From assembly GCA_964605095.1 (NCBI GenBank), contig CAZSBS010000135.1, forward strand, positions 1-13,093: DNA of 13,093 nt, read 5' to 3'. The notes under the pieces were generated by a model that worked only from the letters and a program-made list of their open reading frames with translations, did no database searches and was not told the origin of the DNA. Both the position numbers and the translations under genes were made by a program. Source of the stretch: JAUWQU01 sp964605095. GTDB taxonomy: Bacteria > Planctomycetota > Phycisphaerae > SM23-33. This document shows positions 1 through 5,874 of this stretch, piece by piece (positions within the stretch are counted from its first letter, which is position 1; each line of letters opens with the position of its first letter).

Positions 1-801
1 ATGGCGCCGGTTTCACCGGTCGCCGGCGCGATGGCCATTGCCGCCGTCGCCGGGCTGGGCATCGCGATGCTCCTCGTTCACCACGGCTTCATCCAGCGGA
101 GCTTCCTGGACGCCGAGGACCGCCCGCTTGCAGACCCAGCCGGCAAACAAGCAGCCAGAACCCCCAACGAAGCCAAGGCTTCCAAGGGCAAGAAGGCGCG
201 CAAGGACAAGAATTCCGCCAAGTCCGCCGCAAAGCCCGCAAAGCCCCAAGCGCCCATCAGGAGCGTGGCCTTCGGCAAGGAGCACGGCATCTCGCCGCGA
301 CGAGAGATCCTCCGCGAGGTGCTCTTCCTGGCGCCCACCATAATCCTGGCCGTCGCGGCCTGGCTGCTGGTGACGAACGTGGGACCCGTCCACCGGGCCT
401 GGTTTGAACTCAACGACCCCGTCCTAACCCCCTGGGCGCCACATCTGAGAGCCGCTCTGGCGGCACTGTTCGGATACTTCGTCGGCGGGCTGTGGATCTG
501 GGCATTCCGCATCTTCGGCACCCTCGGATTTGGACGGGAGGCCATGGGGCTCGGCGACGTCCACATCCTCGCCGCCGTCGGCGCGGTCTGTGGTTGGGTC
601 GTTCCCTCCATAACATTTTTCATGGCGGCATTCCTGGCCCTGGCGTGGGCCATGACCGTCTTCATGACCAGGAAACAGCGGGAGTTGCCCTACGGCCCGT
701 GGCTCGCGGCCGGGGCACTGGTCACCGTGCTGTGCTATGATTACCTGATGGAACTGCTTGCCCCTTACGTGGAAGTATTCAGGGCTCTAAGCGGCGGCTG
801 A
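1..801 (+). CDS. Prepilin peptidase (A24 family), C-terminal part, 5' end outside window
   Basis: Membrane aspartyl protease that cleaves the leader of type IV prepilins or type II secretion pseudopilins at the inner membrane. The visible 266 residues contain the family's second catalytic motif, GLGD at about residues 183-186 (followed by VHILAAVGA), then hydrophobic helices and the typical YGPWLAAGA segment near 231-239. Hydrophobic stretches lie at about 8-26, 106-125, 151-172, 187-222 and 233-250. Between the first and second lies a Lys/Ala-rich linker (about 47-83) that is probably cytoplasmic. The first catalytic aspartate and the N-terminal methylase-like part are not visible, so the ATG at base 1 is most likely an internal methionine and the gene begins upstream. 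The family call is firm; whether it serves pili or secretion cannot be told here. Confidence 0.85.
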   Translation: MAPVSPVAGAMAIAAVAGLGIAMLLVHHGFIQRSFLDAEDRPLADPAGKQAARTPNEAKASKGKKARKDKNSAKSAAKPAKPQAPIRSVAFGKEHGISPRREILREVLFLAPTIILAVAAWLLVTNVGPVHRAWFELNDPVLTPWAPHLRAALAALFGYFVGGLWIWAFRIFGTLGFGREAMGLGDVHILAAVGAVCGWVVPSITFFMAAFLALAWAMTVFMTRKQRELPYGPWLAAGALVTVLCYDYLMELLAPYVEVFRALSGG

Positions 802-818
802 TTTGAGAGGAGACCGTG

Positions 819-1151
819 ATGAACTTCAAGGGATACGTCTATACCATTTTCAGCGGCGTGCTGCTGGGGATCGCGGTGATTTTTACCGCCCTGCAGTGGG
901 GAAACGACAGCACGATTACCGCCTTCGGGCCGGAAGTCCATGTCCGCACGGTCTGGCTGGTGCTGGCCTCGGCGGTTGGCGGATTGCTGGCGTACTGGCT
1001 GATCCGCCTGCTATCCAACGGCGTAGCGATACTCTTGAAGGTCCGGGCCGCCCGTCGCGCCAACGAGCGGCAGAACCCGCCCGCCGAGCCCGCCTCCAAA
1101 GAGGCGCCGCCGGACCAGGCGCCGGACAAGTCCGGATCAGCGGGCGCCTGA
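819..1151 (+). CDS. Small two-helix membrane protein, possibly LapA-like
   Basis: About 110 residues with two predicted transmembrane helices (roughly 8-27 and 44-66), followed by a basic stretch (KVRAARRANER) and a Pro/Ala/Glu-rich polar tail. An AGGAGA ribosome-binding site at 808-813 lies best for the ATG at 819; a GTG one codon earlier (816) is the alternative. The gene starts 17 bp after the prepilin peptidase stop, so the two are probably co-transcribed. The layout of helix, ALQW, short loop, helix and Arg-rich end resembles LapA/DUF1049 proteins, but this is only a similarity of pattern. No catalytic motif is visible. It is a real gene by spacing, RBS and composition; the function is unknown. 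Confidence 0.72.
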   Translation: MNFKGYVYTIFSGVLLGIAVIFTALQWGNDSTITAFGPEVHVRTVWLVLASAVGGLLAYWLIRLLSNGVAILLKVRAARRANERQNPPAEPASKEAPPDQAPDKSGSAGA

Positions 1152-1198
1152 GCCCGCGACCGAAGGAGTTGCAATTTCCGTGAAATCCGGCCGTGACT

Positions 1199-1207
1199 TG
1201 CTATCAT
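1199..1207 (+). promoter_or_regulatory. Possible extended -10 promoter element for the OmpA-like lipoprotein gene
   Basis: The 131-bp gap before the lipoprotein gene contains TG-C-TATCAT, matching the extended -10 pattern TGnTATAAT in 7 of 8 defined positions. No good -35 box lies 16-18 bp upstream (the hexamer there is CGTGAA), which is tolerable for extended -10 promoters. The predicted transcript would have a leader of about 70 nt. Sequence match only. Confidence 0.35.
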
Positions 1208-1282
1208 CTTAGTGAGTTGAAGCTATGGTCTTCAGGCATCGCCCTTGAGGGGCGGATCATCCGAAAGAAAAGGAGAAACAAA

Positions 1283-1975
1283 ATGAAGCGGATTGACCAT
1301 TCTGCATTCGCCGTCCGTGCCATGGCCCTGATCGCGATAGGCATCGTGTGCGTCGGCTGCTGCGACCCCGAAAAGAAGCAGATCCAGGCGCTCACGCAGG
1401 ATTACAACCTGCTGTCCCAGAAGAACAAGGAGGTCAACGCCGAGCTTGCCAATGCCCGGTCGCGGGAAAGCCAGTTCATGGGCCAGATGGACGCCAAAGA
1501 CATGCAATTGATGGCCCTGGAGACCGAGAACAAGGACCTCAAGGCGAAACGCGGCGGCGGCCCCGTAGGCCCCACACCCCCAGGCCAGCCCGGCGGTGAG
1601 ACAGTCCTCTACAGCGAGACCATCGGCTCCGACGTGTTGTTCGAGGCTGGCAAAGCTGCGCTTACCGCCACAGGCAAAGCCCGGCTGGACACGATCGCGA
1701 CCACGCTCAGGAGCAAGTATCCCGGCATGACCGTCCGGGTGATGGGCTACACCGATTCCGACCCCATCGTCAAGACCAAGAACCTCTGGAAGGACAACCT
1801 CGACCTCTCGGCCAACAGGGCCATGGAAGTCACGCGCCATCTCTGGAACAAGGGCGTATCGGCCGAACATGTCGAAACTGTCGCGATGGGCGCCACGCAT
1901 TTCGTGAAGCCCAACACGACCAAGGCAGGCAAGGCAGGCAACCGCCGGGTCGAGATTGTCGTGGTGAAGAAATAG
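1283..1975 (+). CDS. OmpA/Pal-like peptidoglycan-binding lipoprotein with coiled-coil segment
   Basis: A 230-residue envelope protein expected to anchor to peptidoglycan. It has a basic N-terminus, a hydrophobic signal and a lipobox-like CVGC with the lipidated Cys at residue 26 (the -3 position is unusual). A Glu/Lys/Gln-rich likely coiled coil (about 31-90) and a Gly/Pro linker (91-105) follow. The OmpA-like domain spans about 113-230: VLFEAGKAALT, GYTDSDPI (155-162), LSANRA (175-180) and NRRVEIV (220-226). Asp158 and Arg179 fit the residues that bind diaminopimelate in this family. The start is set by AGGAG at 1271-1275, 7 nt before ATG; an upstream in-frame ATG at 1193 would give an unlikely extension. 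It could be called Pal-like, but no tol genes are nearby, so the exact role is open. Confidence 0.88.
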   Translation: MKRIDHSAFAVRAMALIAIGIVCVGCCDPEKKQIQALTQDYNLLSQKNKEVNAELANARSRESQFMGQMDAKDMQLMALETENKDLKAKRGGGPVGPTPPGQPGGETVLYSETIGSDVLFEAGKAALTATGKARLDTIATTLRSKYPGMTVRVMGYTDSDPIVKTKNLWKDNLDLSANRAMEVTRHLWNKGVSAEHVETVAMGATHFVKPNTTKAGKAGNRRVEIVVVKK

Positions 1976-2010
1976 CCGCCGCCCGCCCTGACATATCAGT
2001 ACCGCGGTAG

Positions 2011-2634
2011 ATGATCGCCATCATAGATTACGACATCGGCAACCTTGGCAGCGTGCAGAAGGCCCTTGAGCACGTAGGTGCTGACGCCCGACTAATCACC
2101 ACGCCACAGGAGCTTGCCCACGCCGATAAGGTCGTCCTGCCCGGCGTGGCCGCGTTCGGCGACGCCATCGGGGAGTTGCGATCCATGGGCCTGGCCGACC
2201 CGCTGCGAAAAGCCGTCGCCGGGGGCATGCCCTTCCTGGGATTCTGCCTTGGCCTGCAAATGCTGTTCGAGACCTCCAGCGAGAACGGCCGACATACCGG
2301 CCTGGGTATCCTGCCCGGAAAGGTCGTGCGATTCGACTTCAGTTCAGCCGACCTCGCCGGCCATCGGCTAAGCGTGCCCCACATGGGCTGGAATCAACTC
2401 AGCATCCGCAGGCCCTGTCCCATGCTCGACGGCATCGACGACGGCGCGTTCGTGTACTTCGCCCACAGCTACCACGTCGTCCCGGCCGACGAAACTGTAA
2501 TCGCCACGACGACCGCCTACGGCATGGAGTTCGTCTCGTCAGTCTGGAAAGACAATATCTTCGCCACCCAGTTCCACCCCGAAAAGAGCCAGGCCGTGGG
2601 CCTGAGACTGCTGGAAAACTTCGTACGTTTGTAG
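2011..2634 (+). CDS. hisH: Imidazole glycerol phosphate synthase, glutaminase subunit HisH
   Basis: Class I glutamine amidotransferase that hydrolyses glutamine and passes ammonia to HisF in histidine biosynthesis; cytoplasmic. Its 207 residues are the normal family length. The start IAIIDYDIGNLGSV is typical, the nucleophile is Cys79 in GFCLGLQMLF, and the His189/Glu191 pair lies in QFHPEKSQ. The oxyanion-region VVLPGVAAFG (41-50) and the HisH-typical HMGWNQ (124-129) and YFAHSY (149-154) are present. It begins 36 bp after the lipoprotein gene with no evident Shine-Dalgarno sequence. Its stop codon lies inside the first unit of a 7-bp repeat array. hisA follows after a repeat-filled 413-bp gap, and hisF is not in view. 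Confidence 0.97.
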   Translation: MIAIIDYDIGNLGSVQKALEHVGADARLITTPQELAHADKVVLPGVAAFGDAIGELRSMGLADPLRKAVAGGMPFLGFCLGLQMLFETSSENGRHTGLGILPGKVVRFDFSSADLAGHRLSVPHMGWNQLSIRRPCPMLDGIDDGAFVYFAHSYHVVPADETVIATTTAYGMEFVSSVWKDNIFATQFHPEKSQAVGLRLLENFVRL

Positions 2635-2679
2635 CCGGTAGCTGGTAGCTGGTAGCCCGTGGCCCGTGGCCCGTGGCAA
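2631..2679 (+). repeat. Seven-copy 7-bp tandem repeat (GTRGCYS-type) overlapping the hisH stop codon
   Basis: Seven consecutive heptamers read GTAGCCG, GTAGCTG, GTAGCTG, GTAGCCC, GTGGCCC, GTGGCCC, GTGGCAA. The TAG stop of hisH (2632-2634) is part of unit 1. Apart from the last unit, variation sits at positions 3 (A/G), 6 (C/T) and 7 (G/C). Two copies of the complementary heptamer GGCTACC occur at 5414-5427, in the opposite orientation. Confidence 0.9.
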
Positions 2680-2699
2680 GGGCCGGCCGTGTCTTCATA

Positions 2700-2748
2700 C
2701 CCCTCTCCCTTGAGGGAGAGGGTGGCCCTTCAGGGCCGGGTGAGGGTG
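2700..2748. repeat. Double-hairpin palindromic element (CCCTCTCCCT type)
   Basis: Two adjacent perfect inverted repeats are visible: CCCTCTCCCT (2701-2710) with AGGGAGAGGG (2713-2722), then GGCCCT (2724-2729) with AGGGCC (2732-2737), followed by GGGTGAGGGTG. Both have two-base spacers and could form compact stem-loops in DNA or RNA. No T-run follows on either strand, so it is not a classical intrinsic terminator. From general knowledge, CCCTCTCCC-type palindromes are dispersed in many bacterial genomes; copy number here cannot be judged from one window. Confidence 0.75.
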
Positions 2749-2752
2749 CTGA

Positions 2753-3029
2753 TGGGCATTTGATATTTGATATNNNNNNNNNNNNNNNNNNNNNNNNNNN
2801 NNNNNNNNNNNNNNNNNNNNNNNNNNNNNNNNNNNNNNNNNNNNNNNNNNNNNNNNNNNNNNNNNNNNNNNNNTATTTGATATCTGGCATTTGATATCTG
2901 ATATTTGATATCTGGCATTTGATATCTGGCATTTGATATCTGGCATTTGATATCTGGTATTTGATATCTGATATCTGATATCTGATATTTGATATTTGGC
3001 ATTTGGCATTTGATATCTGGTATTTGACA
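2753..3029 (+). repeat. Long 7-bp tandem array (TYTGRYA units) between hisH and hisA, interrupted by gap
   Basis: Two full units (TTTGATA at 2759 and 2766) precede the N run and 22 contiguous units (2876-3029, exactly 154 bp) follow it. Units are TTTGATA, TCTGGCA, TCTGATA, TCTGGTA, TTTGGCA and TTTGACA. Only positions 2, 5 and 6 vary, always by transition. The first fourteen units after the gap strictly alternate TTT- and TCT- forms, giving a 14-bp higher-order period. Each TTTGATA/TCTG junction creates GATATC. The minus strand has no stop codon in any frame and carries ATGs, so long artificial reading frames appear there. The true length is unknown because of the gap. Confidence 0.95.
2774..2873. 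other. Assembly gap, 100 N
   Basis: Exactly 100 undetermined bases lie inside the heptamer array. The round number suggests a scaffolding placeholder rather than a measured length, and the repeat is the likely reason the assembly broke. Confidence 0.97.
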
Positions 3030-3047
3030 TTACGCTTTTGAGCCACC

Positions 3048-3782
3048 ATGGAAATCCTTCCGGCAATTGACCTTCGCGACGGCAAGGTCGTTCGCCTTGC
3101 CCAGGGCGACTACGACCGCCAGACGACTTACAACGACAACCCTGCCGCCGTGGCCAAGCTGTTCGTCCAGGCCGGGGCAAAGTGGATCCACGTGGTCGAC
3201 CTCGACGCCGCCCGAACCGGCACGCCCGCAAACGCCGCGGCGGTCCGCGCAATTGTCCAGGCCGTCGGCGCCGACGCCAGCATCGAGCTCGGCGGCGGCG
3301 CACGCGACACCGTGGCCGTCCGGCGAATGCTCGAAAACGGCGCCGCACGCGTGGTCGTTGGCTCGGCCGCGATGAAGGACTGGGCCTGGTTCGAGGCTCT
3401 CGTCGCCCGCGGCGACCTGGCTGGAAGGCTTGCCCTGGGACTCGACGCCCGCGAGGGACGCCTGGCCGCCCATGGCTGGACCGAACAACTCGACGCCTCC
3501 GCCGCCGACCTGGCCCGGCGCACCCGCGGCTGGCCCCTTGGGGCAATCGTCTACACCGACATAGCACGCGACGGCATGCTCTCGGGCGTCAACCTCCAAG
3601 CCACCGCGGAGATAATCAGGGCAACTGACGTGCCCGTTATCGCCTCCGGAGGCGTATCGAGCCTCGACGACATCCGTGCCTGCACGCGGATAGGATGCGA
3701 CGGGGCCATCGTCGGCCGGGCGTGGTACGAGGGGAAAATTGACTTGACTGAGGCTTGCGTAGCGGCAGCCGAAGCACTATGA
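3048..3782 (+). CDS. hisA: ProFAR isomerase HisA
   Basis: Converts ProFAR to PRFAR by an Amadori rearrangement, directly upstream of the HisFH step in histidine biosynthesis; cytoplasmic TIM barrel. The 244 residues fit the family. The start EILPAIDLRDGKVVRL carries catalytic Asp8; the partner Asp133 is in ALGLDAREG, and Thr170/Asp171 lie in YTDIARDG. Phosphate-binding loops ELGGGAR (80-86), VVVGSAA (102-108), IASGGVSS (198-205) and AIVGRAWY (220-227) are all present. The ATG lies 18 bp after the last heptamer and has only a weak upstream purine stretch (GAG). TrpF-type dual activity (PriA) cannot be excluded from sequence, but the overall pattern is that of ordinary HisA. Confidence 0.97.
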   Translation: MEILPAIDLRDGKVVRLAQGDYDRQTTYNDNPAAVAKLFVQAGAKWIHVVDLDAARTGTPANAAAVRAIVQAVGADASIELGGGARDTVAVRRMLENGAARVVVGSAAMKDWAWFEALVARGDLAGRLALGLDAREGRLAAHGWTEQLDASAADLARRTRGWPLGAIVYTDIARDGMLSGVNLQATAEIIRATDVPVIASGGVSSLDDIRACTRIGCDGAIVGRAWYEGKIDLTEACVAAAEAL

Positions 3783-4042
3783 TGCAAAAATAGATGGCGG
3801 GAAAAAGTTGTTTTTTTGGCCGAGCATGTTGTACTATGCCTCTTGAGGAGCGACTCAGCGTTCAGTTGTCTGACGGACCCAGCATGGCATTTGGCTGTGA
3901 TTTTGTATGGGGGGGCAGCGGAGGGGCGAGCCTCCACGGGTTCGGCCTCGGCATTTGACTCAAGTTCCGCACCACCCGGTGGCTCGGTGGTTTCGTTGAA
4001 TAGATTGTTCACCGCTAGACATCGTTTAGGAAGGTTTCTGCA
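3783..4042 (+). other. rho leader region with possible upstream ORF
   Basis: This 260-bp gap holds a T7 tract (3811-3817), a plausible promoter, a hairpin GGAGG-GGCGAG-CCTCC (3920-3935) and a compact CCACC/GGTGG palindrome near 3972-3982. A reading frame from TTG 3816 runs 76 codons and ends in the TGA of ATGA at 4043-4046, overlapping the rho start by 4 bp. It has no clear RBS, and its proposed start lies upstream of the predicted transcript start, so it is not called as a gene. E. coli rho has a leader peptide gene and is autoregulated; any parallel here is inference. Confidence 0.35.
3808..3837 (+). promoter_or_regulatory. Possible sigma-70-type promoter upstream of rho
   Basis: TTGTTT (3808-3813) and TACTAT (3832-3837) are separated by 18 bp. 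Each box keeps the most conserved bases (TTG; TA...T). The predicted transcript would carry a leader of about 200 nt before rho, as expected for an autoregulated gene. Motif match only. Confidence 0.35.
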
Positions 4043-5230
4043 ATGAATCAGCAGTCTGCTGCCATGGATGACCAGACGAAGGACAACAAGTCGACGGATC
4101 AGGATTCCCAGTTGATCATGGGTTCCGGCGTCCTCGAAATCACGGAGAAGGGCTATGGCTTCCTCCGGCAGGCGAAGAACAATTACCGCGCCACGCCTGG
4201 CGACATCTTCGTCGGGAAGGACTATGTCCGCCATACAGGCCTGCGCACAGGCCTGTTCATCGAGGGCAAGGTTCAGACCCCGTCCAAGAAAAAGGGCGGA
4301 CCGAAGCTCGAGGTCCTGACCAGGATCAACGGTCGGCCCGCCGAGGAATACACCGACATCATCCCCTTTCAGGAGATGACTGTCGTCGACCCCCACCCCA
4401 TGATGAAGCTCGAAACGCCCGGCGGACCCATGGAAATGCGAATACTGGACCTCGTCTGCCCCGTCGGAAAGGGCCAGCGAGGGCTCATCGTGGCCCCGCC
4501 GCGATCGGGCAAGACCATCCTCCTCCAGCAGATCGCAAACGCCATCGCAATCAACAGCCCAGAGTGCCACGTGTTCATACTCCTGGTCGACGAACGCCCG
4601 GAAGAAGTCACCGACTTCAAGCGAAAGTGCCTCAAGGCCGAGATCGTCGCCTCCAACAACGACCAGGAAGTCTCCAGCCACGTCCGCGCGGCCGAGTTCA
4701 CCATCGAACGCGCCAAGAGAATGGCTGAGTTCGGCCAGGACGTCGTCATCCTGCTCGACAGCCTCACACGCCTTGGCCGGGCCTATAACCGCGCGATCGA
4801 GACCTCCGGGCGAACCATGACCGGCGGCGTCGACATCCGAGCACTGGAAATCCCAAAGCGCCAGTTCGGCGCCGCCCGCAAGGTCGAAGGCGGTGGCAGC
4901 CTGACCATCCTCGCCACCGCCCTCATCGAAACCGGCAGCCGGATGGACGACCTGATCTTCGAGGAGTTTAAGGGCACCGGCAACATGGAACTCCAACTCG
5001 ACCGCAAGCTCGCGGAACGACGCATCTGGCCGGCTGTGTCCATACCAAAGAGCGGCACGAGAAAAGAAGAACTCCTGGTCGACCCGTGGAAGCTGCCAAA
5101 GCTCCACATGCTCCGCCGAACACTCAGCAGCCTCAGTGTCGACGAGGAATTGCCCCAACTCCTGCGAGCCCTCGAGAAGTTCCCCACCAATGAGGAATTC
5201 CTCCGCCACCTCGAGGCGATGGCGCGATAG
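4043..5230 (+). CDS. rho: Transcription termination factor Rho lacking the N-terminal helical domain
   Basis: Hexameric RNA helicase that ends transcription at unstructured, C-rich RNA. At 395 residues it is shorter than the 419-residue E. coli protein. The RNA-binding cold-shock-like domain starts at about residue 27 (GSGVLEITEKGYGFLR) after a polar tail. The RecA-like motor has Walker A APPRSGKT (151-158), the catalytic-Glu segment LLVDERPEEV (180-189), Walker B VVILLD (234-239), the RNA-contact region GAARKVEGGGSLTI (276-289) and KGTGNMELQL (310-319), with Arg326/327 near the arginine-finger position. The start is fixed by AGGAAGG (4028-4034), 8 nt upstream, and by an in-frame TAG at 4016-4018, so no in-frame extension could supply the helical Rho_N domain of about 47 residues. 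All motor motifs are intact, so it should be active. Confidence 0.97.
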   Translation: MNQQSAAMDDQTKDNKSTDQDSQLIMGSGVLEITEKGYGFLRQAKNNYRATPGDIFVGKDYVRHTGLRTGLFIEGKVQTPSKKKGGPKLEVLTRINGRPAEEYTDIIPFQEMTVVDPHPMMKLETPGGPMEMRILDLVCPVGKGQRGLIVAPPRSGKTILLQQIANAIAINSPECHVFILLVDERPEEVTDFKRKCLKAEIVASNNDQEVSSHVRAAEFTIERAKRMAEFGQDVVILLDSLTRLGRAYNRAIETSGRTMTGGVDIRALEIPKRQFGAARKVEGGGSLTILATALIETGSRMDDLIFEEFKGTGNMELQLDRKLAERRIWPAVSIPKSGTRKEELLVDPWKLPKLHMLRRTLSSLSVDEELPQLLRALEKFPTNEEFLRHLEAMAR

Positions 5231-5263
5231 GCAAAGGCAGTACCCGGGAACAGCAAGAAAAGC

Positions 5264-5427
5264 GGAACCGGGAACAAGGAACCAGTAACCCGGAAGAGCA
5301 GAAGACGCCGAGGCGTCCAGGCTCCGCTGTAGTCACTCTTGGTTCCGCCGTTTTGCTTTTCCTGGTTCCCGGTTCCAGCTTCCGGGTTCCGGGTTCCGCT
5401 GTTGTCTTTCCCTGGCTACCGGCTACC
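5264..5427. repeat. Inverted heptamer arrays downstream of rho (GGAACC / GGTTCC / GGCTACC)
   Basis: The left arm reads GGAACCG, GGAACAA, GGAACCA, GTAACCC, GGAAGAG (5264-5298). The right arm reads GGTTCCC, GGTTCCA, GCTTCCG, GGTTCCG, GGTTCCG (5364-5398), followed by two GGCTACC units (5414-5427). The arms are in inverted orientation: 5264-5281 pairs with 5359-5376 at 17 of 18 positions. The spacer holds a small palindrome GACGCC-GA-GGCGTC (5304-5317). The region lies between the convergent genes rho and HU, and a transcript leaving rho could fold here. No T-run follows the stem. Confidence 0.85.
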
Positions 5428-5470
5428 AAAACAAAAACGGGCCGCCCCCTCGAATGAAGGAGCGGCCCGT
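5425..5470 (-). terminator. Intrinsic terminator of the HU gene
   Basis: Read on the minus strand, a 9-bp perfect stem ACGGGCCGC/GCGGCCCGT (5470-5462 with 5445-5437) encloses a 16-nt loop that can pair further. A T-rich run TTTTTGTTTTGG follows directly. It lies about 30 bp after the HU stop codon and the layout is textbook. The other strand lacks a T-run, so it should act mainly on the HU transcript. Confidence 0.92.
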
Positions 5471-5501
5471 TCGATTACTACTGCGGTGTGGCCGGCACCG
5501 T

Positions 5502-5792
5502 CTACAGCGCGGTGTCCTTCGCGGCCTTGGCGACGCGGAACTTCAAGGCCTTCTTCGCCTTGATCCTGATCTTCTCGCCTGTGGCCGGGTTGCGGCCCCA
5601 ACGAGCGCTGCGGCTGACGACAATCAGCTTGCCCAGGCCCGGAACTGTGAAACCGGCCTTCTTGGCCTCCTTGCAGGCCATTTGGACAAGCTTCTCGACT
5701 ACCAAGCCAACTTGCTTCTTTGACAAGCAAGTCGCCTCCGCCAGTGCTGCCATGATCTGTGCCTTCGTCATCGCTTTGCCGGCTTTTGCCAT
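5502..5792 (-). CDS. hup: HU-family histone-like DNA-binding protein
   Basis: Small dimeric protein that bends and compacts DNA. Its 96 residues show the HU fold: the helical N-terminal part MTKAQIMAALAEA..LSKKQVGLVVEKLV, the turn GFTVPGLGKLIV (47-58), the DNA-clasping arm around RSARWGRNPATGEKIRI (61-77) with the hallmark RNPATG at 67-72, and the closing helix KALKFRVAKAAKD. The start at 5792 is chosen because AAGGAG (complement of 5801-5806) lies 8 nt upstream; a longer frame from 5828 has no such support. A basic extension of seven residues (MAKAGKA) precedes the usual MTKAQ start. It is convergent with rho and monocistronic, ending at its own terminator. HU rather than IHF is the simplest reading. 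Confidence 0.95.
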   Translation of the reverse strand: MAKAGKAMTKAQIMAALAEATCLSKKQVGLVVEKLVQMACKEAKKAGFTVPGLGKLIVVSRSARWGRNPATGEKIRIKAKKALKFRVAKAAKDTAL

Positions 5793-5874
5793 TTCTCTCG
5801 CTCCTTCTTCTAGGATGACCGAAAACAAAACATCTGTTTCTCACCATATCTTCGACGGCCCTTGAACGTCCTTG

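Noticed and set aside
3024..3029. TTGACA in the last heptamer as a -35 box for hisA
   Set aside because: The matching -10 position falls on the hisA start codon and has no TATAAT-like sequence.
2753..3029. Heptamer array as a CRISPR array
   Set aside because: Units are 7 bp with no spacers, and no cas genes are near.
2399..3567. Long minus-strand reading frames through the heptamer array with YQISN/YQMPD repeats
   Set aside because: They arise because the complement of the repeat has no stop codons in any frame, pass through the N gap, and overlap hisH and hisA antisense. No RBS or domain supports them.
3795..3820. T7 tract after hisA as an intrinsic terminator
   Set aside because: The preceding sequence offers only an AAAAA/TTTTT pairing and no GC-rich stem.
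3551..5209. 552-codon minus-strand frame opposite hisA and rho
   Set aside because: It is the antisense shadow of a GC-rich coding gene; the plus-strand Rho protein is unmistakable.
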